A DNA stretch of 64,000 nucleotides from an uncultured Ferrovum sp. (GTDB lineage Bacteria > Pseudomonadota > Gammaproteobacteria > Burkholderiales > Ferrovaceae): NCBI GenBank assembly GCA_903905585.1, contig CAIVHB010000128.1, forward strand, positions 1 through 64,000. Direction: 5' to 3'. The notes under the pieces are model-generated. The model was given only the letters and a program-made list of their open reading frames with translations, was not told the origin of the DNA and did not search any database. This document shows, piece after piece, positions 1 through 10,782 of the stretch (position 1 is the first letter of the stretch; each line of letters begins with the position of its first letter). A program made the position numbers and the translations under genes.

Positions 1-2
1 CA

Positions 3-56
3 ACAACGGCTCGATCTCCGGTTAAGAAAACAGCAAAAACCATTAAGGCTTCTTAA
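3..56 (+). CDS. possible 3' end of an upstream gene (Lys/Ala-rich tail)
   Basis: One plus-strand frame is open from the window edge and reads as a basic tail rich in Lys, Ala and Thr (VKKTAKTIKAS) before a TAA at 54-56. Such tails are common in histone H1-like and other nucleic-acid-binding proteins, but about 17 residues cannot identify a family. If real, it converges on the DUF2252 gene and shares two bases with its stop codon. The other two plus frames are less protein-like. This is inference from composition only. Confidence 0.25.
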   Translation, partial: TTARSPVKKTAKTIKAS

Positions 57-1516
57 ATCTTCGGTTCGGCTTGTGTCTTGTTAGCTTTAATAGACTTTAA
101 TAAGAGTTGGTGATCGCGTTCAATTTGATCCCCATAATGCTCAGACCATTCGGCTATTGCCTCATCGAGTGCGCGGGAATTTCCGCAGTATCCAGCAATG
201 ACACTCGCATCGCCTGTTCGGGAATGCGCTCTCGCAAGAAGAGCAGAAAACCCACCTGCAAAAAACGCTAAAGGAGCGGGAGCCAGCCATTCAGTGGGAA
301 CACCGCCTTTCATATTGCGCATTTGGCGAACGTAATAAGGGCGATCTTCCATCATTGTCCAACCCAATAGCGGATCTCCGGCGGCTTGCAACAAGCGTTG
401 ACCATGGACAACACGTCGACCTTGATGACGAAAGTCTTTAGGTATGGCGGGTGCATAGGGCGCTGCGGCCGGTTTTACTGCTTCTTTGACCTGCAAAAAC
501 AAGGGGTCATCTGGGTTGTTTCCAATCAGCATCACCACCCAAGCTCGGGTTCCCACGCTTCCTACGCCGACCACGCGGTGGGCTGCATCAACCACCCGAT
601 AGCGTCGAAGCATATAGGCCCGCTCAGGAGAAAGGGTCTGAGAATAATTTGTTAAAGCATCAATGAGCGCGGATTTCGTCTTTTCGTCTGCTCTTTCAAG
701 TAATGGGGGGTCTTGGCGAAAGCGAAGACCTTTGGGTCCTTTTTCCATCACTTTGTTAAAAAAAGTAAGATTGTTTTGCCCAAGGGCTTTTTCTTCTGCT
801 TTACGAATAATGGAGCGTATTTTTCCGTCACCACTAAACTCCGAAGCAAAATGTTCAGCTAAGGTATGACGTTGCCATAGTTCTAGGGCGCTCATTGTAG
901 ACATTCGGGCAATTGCGCGACGGTAGCTACTAACGCTTTGCATAACAGCTGAATGGCGCTCTCTTCGATTAAAACCGTTTTCCCGGCCAGCAATATTTAC
1001 GCTCGCTGATAAGCGCTTGAGATCCCAAATCCATGGTCCTACCATGGTTTCGTCGAAATCATTGAGATCAAAGACAACATTCCCTTCGCTTGTTCCAAAC
1101 AAGCCAAAGTTATCTAAATGGGCATCGCCATCAATCACAACATTTAGACCCGTATCAGGGAGTTGCGCCAAATCCCATGCCATGACACATGCCGACCCTC
1201 GCAAAAAAGCGAAGGGGCTTGCCGCCATCCTCCCCATCCGCAAAGGAACAAGGTGTGCTTGGCGCCCTCTGTTTGATGTGGCGATCAATGTAAGAGGGTC
1301 AGGACGGTTTTCCGGAGCCGTCCATTCCGCGTGAGACTCACGCGAACAATGTTCGCGTAATGCTTGGCCCAAAGCCATTCTTTCAGAGATGGGTTCTAGG
1401 CTTCGTTTAAGTTGAGGCTTATACAAGCCCCCTGGAATGAACGCATGCGTAGCATGAATACGATCCAAGGGGTGTTGGGCTTTTTTGCTTGCAGGTACGG
1501 CCTGATTTTTTGCCAA
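53..1516 (-). CDS. DUF2252 family protein (kinase-like fold suspected)
   Basis: A protein of about 487 residues from the DUF2252 family, whose biochemical role is not established. Counting from a TTG two codons upstream (1522), a GDAHLDNFG motif lies at residues 132-140 and DFDE at 155-158. These resemble the catalytic loop (H-G-D-x-x-x-x-N) and metal-binding Asp of aminoglycoside phosphotransferase-like kinases, so ATP-dependent phosphotransfer is plausible but unproven. There is no signal peptide or membrane segment. The start is a TTG: GAGGAG at 1524-1529 is only 1 base from the TTG at 1522 but 7 bases from the TTG at 1516, so 1516 is preferred. It lies 76 bases downstream of gyrB on the same strand and could be read through from it. 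Confidence 0.85.
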   Translation of the reverse strand: MAKNQAVPASKKAQHPLDRIHATHAFIPGGLYKPQLKRSLEPISERMALGQALREHCSRESHAEWTAPENRPDPLTLIATSNRGRQAHLVPLRMGRMAASPFAFLRGSACVMAWDLAQLPDTGLNVVIDGDAHLDNFGLFGTSEGNVVFDLNDFDETMVGPWIWDLKRLSASVNIAGRENGFNRRERHSAVMQSVSSYRRAIARMSTMSALELWQRHTLAEHFASEFSGDGKIRSIIRKAEEKALGQNNLTFFNKVMEKGPKGLRFRQDPPLLERADEKTKSALIDALTNYSQTLSPERAYMLRRYRVVDAAHRVVGVGSVGTRAWVVMLIGNNPDDPLFLQVKEAVKPAAAPYAPAIPKDFRHQGRRVVHGQRLLQAAGDPLLGWTMMEDRPYYVRQMRNMKGGVPTEWLAPAPLAFFAGGFSALLARAHSRTGDASVIAGYCGNSRALDEAIAEWSEHYGDQIERDHQLLLKSIKANKTQAEPKI

Positions 1517-1592
1517 ACTCAATCTCCTCTTGCCTTATGAAGGCTAAAAGCAATCTAAGCCTTTAGCATGCTTTTATTTCAAAGAGTTTAAG

Positions 1593-4010
<2,418 letters not shown>

Positions 4011-4023
4011 CTATGCATCGATT

Positions 4024-5133
4024 TCAAATTCTCATGGGCATTACGACGTACTTGAAGTCATCCTGTCCGGGTACCGTAATCAGAACGCTGCTGTTGCTGT
4101 CACCGAAATGGCATTCAACTTGTTCGACTGATAGGTGGTTAAGGACGTCTAGCAAGTAGGCAATATTAAACCCTATATCAAGAGCTTCACTAGTATACGC
4201 GACTTCCAGTTCTTCCTGCGCTTCTTCTTGCTCATTGTTAGAACAAACCACAGCTAGACTGTCTTTAGTCAAAAGTAAGCGCACACCTCTTATTTTTTCA
4301 TTAGATAAAATTGAGGCTCTTTGCAATGCTTGTTGTAATAAAACCCTGTCTACTAAAATTGTTTTTGTATGAGTGGTTGGGATCACGCGTTTGTAATCAG
4401 GAAATTTACCATCGATCACCTTGGTAACCAGGTCAATCGATCCAAACGCAAAACGAACCTGATTTCCATGAATTGTTACCTGAACCAGATCATCAATGGG
4501 TTGTAAAAGTTTAATGAGTTCCTGAACACTCTTACGCGGAATGATGACTTCTGCGTGCGCGTCGTTTCCTGCTCCCAGATCTTGATGGGTATAACTCAGT
4601 CTATGGCCATCCGTTGCAACAACGGTAAGTCGTCCGTCTGCGATCGAAACTAATGTTCCGTTCAAGTAGTATCGAATATCCTGAACAGCCATCGCAAATT
4701 GCGCACGTTCTAATAATTTTTTTAATACTGCCTGGGGAATACTAAACGATGCACCCTGTTCAGGATTCAGTGCTATCTGAGGAAACTCTCTCCCAGGAAG
4801 GGTTTGCAGATTAAAACGGCTTCTTCCTGCTTTTACCGTCAATCGGTTTTCATTGGCTTCAATAACCAATTCGGCCCCCGCTGGAAGCGCACGCAAAATA
4901 TCATGTAATTTTCGTGCTGATAAGGTTACGGATTCTTCAGCAGGGGATTCTGAAACAGAAGTCCATGTTCGCACTTGAACTTCTAAATCGGTTGCCGTGA
5001 AATCCAGTCTATCTCCTGATGTTTCTATCAGGACGTTAGATAAGATCGGAAGGGTATGTCTACGCTCGACAATGCCAATAACACTTTGCAAAGGAGCGAG
5101 CAGTCGATCTCGTTGAGCTTTAATTAATAGCAT
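4024..5133 (-). CDS. dnaN: DNA polymerase III beta sliding clamp
   Basis: The beta clamp, a ring-shaped dimer that tethers DNA polymerase III and binds repair and mismatch-repair proteins. The 369 residues match the family length and should form three similar domains of about 120 residues. The start MLLIKAQRDRLLAPLQSVIGIVERRHTLPILSN and the ending VMPMRI are typical. The ATG at 5133 is the first residue of the family alignment. It lies between dnaA and gyrB on the same strand. The 227-base spacer to dnaA carries the probable replication origin, so dnaN may have its own promoter there as well as read-through from dnaA. Confidence 0.98.
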   Translation of the reverse strand: MLLIKAQRDRLLAPLQSVIGIVERRHTLPILSNVLIETSGDRLDFTATDLEVQVRTWTSVSESPAEESVTLSARKLHDILRALPAGAELVIEANENRLTVKAGRSRFNLQTLPGREFPQIALNPEQGASFSIPQAVLKKLLERAQFAMAVQDIRYYLNGTLVSIADGRLTVVATDGHRLSYTHQDLGAGNDAHAEVIIPRKSVQELIKLLQPIDDLVQVTIHGNQVRFAFGSIDLVTKVIDGKFPDYKRVIPTTHTKTILVDRVLLQQALQRASILSNEKIRGVRLLLTKDSLAVVCSNNEQEEAQEELEVAYTSEALDIGFNIAYLLDVLNHLSVEQVECHFGDSNSSVLITVPGQDDFKYVVMPMRI

Positions 5134-5360
5134 TTATATATAACCTTAATACTTGATAATAGGAGCAAGCGGGTTGACGTGGATAAGTGTAAATAGTGTT
5201 TAACATTCAAGTTGTTAGCTTACATAAAACTCAGGGGATAAACAGTACTTCAGGTGTAATGATTTTGTGGATAGTTTTTTTTGTTCAAGCTAAATATGTC
5301 TTTATCCCCAAATCGTCCACCCTTCATACACGACCTTATCAAGATATTCACGCCTTTCAT
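5134..5360. other. oriC: probable chromosomal replication origin (oriC)
   Basis: A 227-base gene-free spacer between dnaA and dnaN. It holds four near-consensus DnaA boxes (consensus TTATCCACA): 5178-5186 (reverse strand TTATCCACG), 5233-5241 (reverse TTATCCCCT), 5266-5274 (reverse CTATCCACA) and 5302-5310 (TTATCCCCA). Between and beside them are AT-rich stretches, notably around 5255-5303, that could act as the unwinding element. Divergence of coding strands nearby (gyrB-dnaN-dnaA leftward, rpmH onward rightward) fits an origin here. The boxes are seen directly; origin function is inferred from context. Confidence 0.75.
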
Positions 5361-6767
5361 TTAACCACTTAAAGTCTGAAGCAGTGTTTGGAAGTCTTTT
5401 TGCATTAAGGGATCTTCCTGTTTTAATTCCGCTATTTTTCGACAAGCATGGAGCACTGTTGTATGATCTCTTCCCCCAAACGCATCTCCTATATCAGGAA
5501 GACTCATGGATGTTAGTTCTTTGGTAAGAGCCATGGCGATTTGCCGCGGTCGAGCTAAGGCTCTGCTGCGTTTTTTTGAAAACATATCTGCAACCTTTAT
5601 TTTATAAAAATCGGCTACGGTTTTCTGAATGTTTTCTATAGAGACTTGCCTTTTTTGAACAGCGATGACGTCCTTAAGTGCTTCTCGAGCAATATCCATA
5701 TTAAGCGTTGCGTGGTGGAAGCGAGCATAGGCTTGAATTCGTTTAAGTGCGCCTTCTAATTCACGAACATTAGAACGAACATGTTTAGCGACATAAAAAG
5801 CTACGGATTCATCAATTGGCGTGCCATCCATATCCGCTTTACGAAGCAAAATGGCGACACGCATTTCTAATTCTGGAGGTTCAATAGCAACAGTCAGACC
5901 CCAGCCAAATCGAGAGATGAGTCGATCTTCCATGCCAATAATTTCCTTAGGGAAACTATCGCAAGTAATAATAATTTGTTTTCCTGTTTCGACTAATGCA
6001 TTGAAAGCAAAGAAAAACTCTTCTTGAGTTCGTGTCTTCCCACCAAAAAACTGAATGTCATCAATCATAAGCAAGTCAAGCGAATGATAGTAGCGTTTGA
6101 AGGTGTCAAAAGACTTATGTTGGTAAGCCCGAACAACGTCCGCAACATATTGTTCAGCATGAACATAGCGAACCCGTGCAGACTCTTTTTCTTGCAAGAG
6201 GTGGTTACCAATAGCATGAATCAGGTGTGTTTTACCAAGACCCACCCCACCATAAACAAACAGCGGGTTATAGGCTTTACCAGGGTTTTCGGCGACTTGC
6301 ATGGCTGCTGCTCTTGCGAGTTGGTTTGCGCGACCGCCGACAAAGTTTTCAAATGTAAAAAGAGAATTAAGTCTGTTGCCCCTTTCATGTGGTTTGGCTT
6401 CAGGGCCTCTATCAATCGAGGAAGGAGTCGTCTTACCTGAAGGAGAGACGCCTTGTTTTGGTGAGGGCGTATCGATATCCTCACCTTTCTTCGTCGATGG
6501 GGTGTGAGATTGCGTAACGGAAGGGGACTCCATGGAAGCTAAAGCCATTTCAATCTGGGTGGGTTCTTTAAAATGCGCATTAGCCAGCTCTTGAATTCGA
6601 TCCAGATAACGTTCTTTTACCCATTGAAGTACAAATCTATTGGGAGCCAAAAGCTGTAATTTAGAGCCTTCCCCGTCTAATTTCAGGGGCAAAATCCACG
6701 TGATGAGTTGTTGTTCAGGCATTGTTTGCCGAAGCGCAGAGAGGCAAGAGTCCCAAAAGGTGGTCAT
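5361..6767 (-). CDS. dnaA: chromosomal replication initiator DnaA
   Basis: The AAA+ initiator that binds DnaA boxes and melts oriC. It has 468 residues. Domain I is residues 1-75 or so. A Ser/Thr/Pro-rich linker covers about 80-130. The AAA+ core follows, with Walker A GGVGLGKT at 173-180 and Walker B LLMIDD at 232-237. The C-terminal helix-turn-helix carries the signature [15 protein letters not shown] near 430-444. The ATG at 6767 begins [20 protein letters not shown], which matches family N-termini; no good ribosome-binding site precedes it. A candidate promoter with an overlapping DnaA box lies about 90-120 bases upstream and suggests autoregulation. Confidence 0.98.
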   Translation of the reverse strand: MTTFWDSCLSALRQTMPEQQLITWILPLKLDGEGSKLQLLAPNRFVLQWVKERYLDRIQELANAHFKEPTQIEMALASMESPSVTQSHTPSTKKGEDIDTPSPKQGVSPSGKTTPSSIDRGPEAKPHERGNRLNSLFTFENFVGGRANQLARAAAMQVAENPGKAYNPLFVYGGVGLGKTHLIHAIGNHLLQEKESARVRYVHAEQYVADVVRAYQHKSFDTFKRYYHSLDLLMIDDIQFFGGKTRTQEEFFFAFNALVETGKQIIITCDSFPKEIIGMEDRLISRFGWGLTVAIEPPELEMRVAILLRKADMDGTPIDESVAFYVAKHVRSNVRELEGALKRIQAYARFHHATLNMDIAREALKDVIAVQKRQVSIENIQKTVADFYKIKVADMFSKKRSRALARPRQIAMALTKELTSMSLPDIGDAFGGRDHTTVLHACRKIAELKQEDPLMQKDFQTLLQTLSG

Positions 6768-6858
6768 AGTGGCGCGTTAGCCTTCAAGGATGAGGTGATG
6801 AAGTCGCTGATATCTTGACCCTAGTGGCGCTCACAGGCTCTTCTCTCGCGATGTGATC

Positions 6859-6889
6859 ATTGTAGACTAGGTTGCCACACTTATCCACA
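6859..6889 (-). promoter_or_regulatory. candidate dnaA promoter overlapped by a perfect DnaA box
   Basis: On the minus strand, TGGATA (6887-6882) and TACAAT (6864-6859) are separated by 17 bases and point at dnaA. The perfect DnaA box TTATCCACA (plus strand 6881-6889) covers the -35 element. DnaA binding here would be expected to repress dnaA. The elements are seen; promoter activity is inferred. Confidence 0.55.
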
Positions 6890-6921
6890 GGTCAGACAGG
6901 CTGGGTATTTAACGAGGCGTA

Positions 6922-6950
6922 TTGACTTATAAGGTAATTTTGTGTTCAAA
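6922..6950 (+). promoter_or_regulatory. candidate rpmH promoter (weak -10)
   Basis: TTGACT at 6922-6927 is followed after 17 bases by TTCAAA at 6945-6950, about 38 bases before the rpmH ATG. The -35 is good and the -10 is poor (3 of 6). Confidence 0.35.
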
Positions 6951-6987
6951 TCTCGGGTTCTTCAAAGCAATTATTGGATTAATTATC

Positions 6988-7122
6988 ATGAAGCGCACAT
7001 ACCAGCCTTCGGTTACCAAACGTAAACGTACACACGGATTTCGCGTGCGCATGAAAACTCGCAGTGGCAGAGCTGTCCTGAATGCTCGCCGTGCTCGCGG
7101 ACGCGCTCGTCTCGCCGTCTAA
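6988..7122 (+). CDS. rpmH: 50S ribosomal protein L34
   Basis: A 44-residue, very basic ribosomal large-subunit protein. It starts [18 protein letters not shown] and ends with the Arg/Ala-rich tail [11 protein letters not shown], both standard for L34. A longer in-frame reading from 6922 exists but lacks family support, so the ATG at 6988 is used. It is the first gene to the right of the origin region. rnpA is the next gene and its reading frame extends back into the 3' end of rpmH. Confidence 0.97.
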   Translation: MKRTYQPSVTKRKRTHGFRVRMKTRSGRAVLNARRARGRARLAV

Positions 7123-7504
7123 GTCGAACTCTTGTCGGCGTTGGGATAAGTTGTCCATGCCGGCTGAATTTGACGCGGTGTTTCGCGCCAGATGTTCTAG
7201 CGGTGGTGATCTAATTCGAGTGCTAGCAAAAACGAACGCTTGTCTCTATCCACGCTTAGGTATCACCGTAAGCAAAAAAATATGTAAAACCGCTGTTGGG
7301 CGGAATTATATGAAACGAGTGAGCAGAGAGCTATTTAGAAAAAATGTTGAGGCTCTCCAAGGACTTGACCTTGTTGTTTTGGTCAAAAAGCCTTTTAACT
7401 CATCAGATTACTCTCAATATATCGCTGAGTTTCAAGCGCATGTTGAACGGGTGCAGAAATGTCGCAATTCTTGCGTATCCTCATCCGCTGTTACCAGTAC
7501 TTAG
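7082..7504 (+). CDS. rnpA: ribonuclease P protein component
   Basis: The protein subunit that helps RNase P RNA bind precursor tRNA. The core [20 protein letters not shown] and [13 protein letters not shown] identify it. The RNR signature is altered: the usual R-N-R-x-[KR]-R reads R-N-Y-M-K-R, with Tyr in place of the central Arg. The start is uncertain. The family N-terminus should begin some 8-10 residues before KLSMPAEF, but the only in-frame start codons are ATG 7082 or GTG 7091 (both inside rpmH) and TTG 7151 or ATG 7157 (which would remove expected residues). ATG 7082 gives 140 residues and a 41-base overlap with rpmH. Its 3' end overlaps yidD by 46 bases. Confidence 0.9.
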   Translation: MLAVLADALVSPSKSNSCRRWDKLSMPAEFDAVFRARCSSGGDLIRVLAKTNACLYPRLGITVSKKICKTAVGRNYMKRVSRELFRKNVEALQGLDLVVLVKKPFNSSDYSQYIAEFQAHVERVQKCRNSCVSSSAVTST

Positions 7505-7668
7505 TCAGCCCTTTACTGGGGGCTCACTGTCGTTTTACCCCATCTTGTTCCGAGTATGCGCTGGAAGCCTTGGACCATCATGGTCTAGTTTACGGTGTGT
7601 ATCTTTCTATTCGTCGGTTGTTGCGGTGTCATCCTTGGTGTCGCGGCGGCCATGATCCTGTACCTTGA
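7459..7668 (+). CDS. yidD: membrane protein insertion efficiency factor YidD
   Basis: A small (69-residue) membrane-associated protein that assists YidC-dependent insertion. The family core is complete: CRFTPSCSEYALEAL, then HG, then RRLLRCHPWCRGGHDPVP, with conserved Cys residues. The ATG at 7459 lies 46 bases inside the end of rnpA in another frame, a common arrangement that implies translational coupling. yidC follows after 16 bases. There is no reason to suspect another family. Confidence 0.96.
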   Translation: MSQFLRILIRCYQYLVSPLLGAHCRFTPSCSEYALEALDHHGLVYGVYLSIRRLLRCHPWCRGGHDPVP

Positions 7669-7684
7669 AGGAATTCCCTGATTC

Positions 7685-9406
7685 ATGGATGCAAATCGTT
7701 TAATCGCGCTCGCAGTTTTTCTGTTTTCTGGTTACATGCTCTTAGAGGCATGGGACAAAGAACAACATCCGCAACCCTTAAATCCCGCCATAGCGCAAAA
7801 CGCGAACCAGGGATCAATGGTTCCTAGCCCGCTCAGTCCTAGTGGCGTTACCCAGACGCCGAACGCGAGCACCTTCACCCGCACAGTAGCGCCTGATGCA
7901 GGCTTGCAAAAAGGGGAGCGCGTTTCGGTGACAACAGACGTCTACCGCGCCGAAATTGATTCGAATGGCGGCGATCTTCGTCGATTGACGTTGTTAAATT
8001 ATCCTGCTGCCGTTAAGGATCAAGACCCCTATCCATTGGCCTATGTTAAACGCCTACTGGGATTAAATAGTACGGTTCATGAAGACAAGAAAGTGTCTTT
8101 AGAATTAATGTCCGACACCGGTCCCAACATCTATGTTGTACAAAGTGGTTTACTTGGAGCGAATCTCCCCAATCATCTTGTGTCGTTTGTGCCCAGTTCT
8201 AAGGAGTTGGTCCTTCAACCTGGTCAAGACTCTGCTGAACTGACACTCTCTTCTCCCGCAATGAATGGTGTTGAGGTGAGAAAAACGTACATATTCCATC
8301 GAGCCAATTACCTGATCGACATTCGGTGGTCTATTCACAATAATGGGTCAACACCGATTGACGGAAACGCCTACTTTCAATTTTTGAGAGATGCAAGTTC
8401 TCCTCCTGGCGACCCCAGATTTGTGAGTACGTTTACAGGATCGGCTTTTTATACCGATTCCACCTTATTCCAGAAGGTCAATTTTGGGGATCTTGATAAG
8501 GAGAAAGCTAAAATCCCCCCCTCCGGTAACGATGGGTGGGTTGCGATGATGCAACATTATTTTGTTTCCGCTTTTCTTCCCGCAGCAGGAGAGTCGCGAG
8601 AGTTTTTTGCACGTAAAGTACCGAATAATCTTTATACCTCTGGCGTAAAGGTTTCTTTGGGGAACATAGCACCCGGTTCAACAAAAGTATTAACGGTCCC
8701 TATGTATGCTGGACCGCAAGAGGGTGAAAAACTAAAAGCCTTAGCTAAGGGGTTGGATCTGACAATTGACTACGGCTGGTTGGCCCTCATTGCGGTCCCC
8801 ATCTGGCATGTTTTGGCGTTTATTAATGTTTGGGTAGGCAATTGGGGTTGGTCAATTGTTTTTCTTACGGTTGGCATCAAACTTGTGTTTTTTCCTCTTT
8901 CCGCTGCCAGCTATCGATCCATGGCGAAAATGCGTTTGGTGGCCCCTAAGTTGCAGCGCATTAAAGAGCTTTATGAGAATGATACGCAAAAACGCAACCA
9001 GGCCATGATGGAGTTGTATAAGACAGAGAAAATTAATCCTTTGGGTGGTTGTCTTCCTGTTTTGATTCAGATACCCGTTTTCATTGCACTCTATTGGACC
9101 TTACTTGCGGCGGTAGAATTAAGAAATGCTCCGTTTATGGGATGGATTCAAGACCTCAGTTCCATTGATTATTATTGTGTTTTACCTGTCTTGATGGGGA
9201 TTTCAAGTTTCATCCAAACAAAGATGCAGCCACCGCCTCCGGATCCTGTTCAGGCAAAAGTGATGATGATCATGCCCTTAGCATTTAGTGTGATGTTCTT
9301 CTTTTTTCCAGCAGGATTGGTGTTGTATTGGGTGGTGAATAACACCTTGTCTATCCTGCAGCAGTGGGCGATCACGCGTAAGATTGAGAAGGCGGCCGCG
9401 CACTGA
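7685..9406 (+). CDS. yidC: membrane protein insertase YidC
   Basis: The inner-membrane insertase and foldase that works alone or with SecYEG. The 573 residues show the Gram-negative layout: an N-terminal signal-anchor helix (about residues 4-21), a large periplasmic beta domain (about 60-345), then conserved helices starting near YGWLALIAVPIWHVL and WGWSIVFLTVGIKLVFFPLS. A cytoplasmic basic loop (MAKMRLVAPKLQRIKELYEND) and the C-terminal helices with LYWVVNNTLSILQQW follow. The ATG at 7685 gives MDANRLIALAVFLFSGYMLL, typical of betaproteobacterial YidC. It lies in the rpmH-rnpA-yidD-yidC-mnmE row. Confidence 0.98.
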   Translation: MDANRLIALAVFLFSGYMLLEAWDKEQHPQPLNPAIAQNANQGSMVPSPLSPSGVTQTPNASTFTRTVAPDAGLQKGERVSVTTDVYRAEIDSNGGDLRRLTLLNYPAAVKDQDPYPLAYVKRLLGLNSTVHEDKKVSLELMSDTGPNIYVVQSGLLGANLPNHLVSFVPSSKELVLQPGQDSAELTLSSPAMNGVEVRKTYIFHRANYLIDIRWSIHNNGSTPIDGNAYFQFLRDASSPPGDPRFVSTFTGSAFYTDSTLFQKVNFGDLDKEKAKIPPSGNDGWVAMMQHYFVSAFLPAAGESREFFARKVPNNLYTSGVKVSLGNIAPGSTKVLTVPMYAGPQEGEKLKALAKGLDLTIDYGWLALIAVPIWHVLAFINVWVGNWGWSIVFLTVGIKLVFFPLSAASYRSMAKMRLVAPKLQRIKELYENDTQKRNQAMMELYKTEKINPLGGCLPVLIQIPVFIALYWTLLAAVELRNAPFMGWIQDLSSIDYYCVLPVLMGISSFIQTKMQPPPPDPVQAKVMMIMPLAFSVMFFFFPAGLVLYWVVNNTLSILQQWAITRKIEKAAAH

Positions 9407-9432
9407 TTCTTACTTAGCTGGGGGGCTATCCG

Positions 9433-10743
9433 ATGAATACCATCGTTGCAATCGCCTCAGCAACCGGGCCGGCTGGTGTGGCAGTGATTCGACTCAGCGG
9501 TCCCTTAGCCCCTTGGATCGCTGAGCACATTGCTAGCCTCAGCCCCAAACCTAGATATGCCCATTTCGCTCAGTTTAAGGATCAGACGGGAACCGTTCTC
9601 GACCAAGGTCTGATGATCTGGTTTCCCGCTCCTCATTCCTATACAGGAGAGGATGTGCTGGAACTTCATACACATGGTGGGGAAGTCATTCCTCGACAAG
9701 TTTTACAAGCCTGCATCGCCCTTGGGGCTCGTTTAGCGGAGCCGGGAGAGTTCACACGCAGAGCGTTCTCTTTTGGAAAGCTTGATTTAGCGCAAGCCGA
9801 GGCAGTAGGGGATTTAATTTCTGCTAGAAGTGTTGCTGCGGCTCGAGGAGCGCTGCGTTCTTTGAATGGGTCATTTTCGGCTAAGGTTCGAGAGATTCAA
9901 GACGGTTTGACTGGAATACGCCTTCAAATTGAAGGGGGTATGGATTTCCCTGAAGAAGGTCTAGAGACGGATAGTCTCAACGATGCCCAAGCTCAACTCG
10001 CTTTAGTTTCCCAGAAGGTAAAAGGGCTGTTGAAGGATGCCGAGCGATTTCATACCCTTCAAGCAGGCTGTAGGGTGGTTCTTTTGGGGGCCCCCAATGT
10101 TGGCAAGTCGAGTCTTTTAAATGCCCTGGCGCGGGACGAGCTTGCAATAGTGAGCCCGATAGCCGGCACCACTCGAGATACTGTGCGTTCGCATTTAGAA
10201 ATCCAAGGCATTCGATTGGAATTGATCGATACGGCTGGGCTCCGAGATAGTGAAGAGCTTGTGGAAAAGATGGGGATTGAGCGGAGCTGGGCTACCGCAA
10301 AAACCGCAGATTTAGTGCTTATCCTCGAAGCCCCCGATGTGGATAAGCTGGGGATGGAAAAAGAGTATGCCGCGGTACTCACGGGGATCCCAACCTTATT
10401 GGTTTGGACTAAAGCGGATCTTGTGGCAACCGCAAACAGAGTTTCTGATGGCATGTGGGTTTCAGCTCAAAGTGGGGAAGGGCTAGAAGCACTTGAAACC
10501 GCTATTCTTGATCGACTTGGATGGGGCATTCATATCGAACCAGGGTTTTTGCCACGAGAAAGGCATTTAAGTGCCTTACGCATGGCGGGAAATCATATGC
10601 AGTTGGCTATGAAGGCGCAACAAGAGGAATTTTTTGCTGAAGAATTACGTTTATCGCAAATTGCGCTGAACTCGGTTTTAGGCGAGCTCGTTTCAGATGA
10701 TTTGCTCGGTGAAATCTTCTCCCGTTTCTGTATTGGTAAATAA
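9433..10743 (+). CDS. mnmE: tRNA uridine-5-carboxymethylaminomethyl modification GTPase MnmE
   Basis: The GTPase that, with MnmG, installs the cmnm5 or nm5 group on U34 of certain tRNAs. The protein has 436 residues, slightly below the usual 450. The N-terminal folate-binding domain (TGPAGVAVIRLSG, GEFTRRAF) is followed by the GTPase domain, with P-loop GAPNVGKS at 219-226 and DTAG. The C-terminal CIGK motif that carries the catalytic Cys is present. A G-rich stretch 10 or so bases upstream serves as ribosome-binding site. Its partner mnmG is not adjacent: bioA-bioF-bioD and the parS sites lie between them. Confidence 0.98.
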   Translation: MNTIVAIASATGPAGVAVIRLSGPLAPWIAEHIASLSPKPRYAHFAQFKDQTGTVLDQGLMIWFPAPHSYTGEDVLELHTHGGEVIPRQVLQACIALGARLAEPGEFTRRAFSFGKLDLAQAEAVGDLISARSVAAARGALRSLNGSFSAKVREIQDGLTGIRLQIEGGMDFPEEGLETDSLNDAQAQLALVSQKVKGLLKDAERFHTLQAGCRVVLLGAPNVGKSSLLNALARDELAIVSPIAGTTRDTVRSHLEIQGIRLELIDTAGLRDSEELVEKMGIERSWATAKTADLVLILEAPDVDKLGMEKEYAAVLTGIPTLLVWTKADLVATANRVSDGMWVSAQSGEGLEALETAILDRLGWGIHIEPGFLPRERHLSALRMAGNHMQLAMKAQQEEFFAEELRLSQIALNSVLGELVSDDLLGEIFSRFCIGK

Positions 10744-10782
10744 ACCCCCCGGCTGAACCTTTTTGATGATCGAGTGGAAACG

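Noticed and set aside
7344-7655. A 103-codon plus frame across rnpA and yidD
   Set aside because: rnpA and yidD, both with clear family motifs, occupy the same bases in the other frames.
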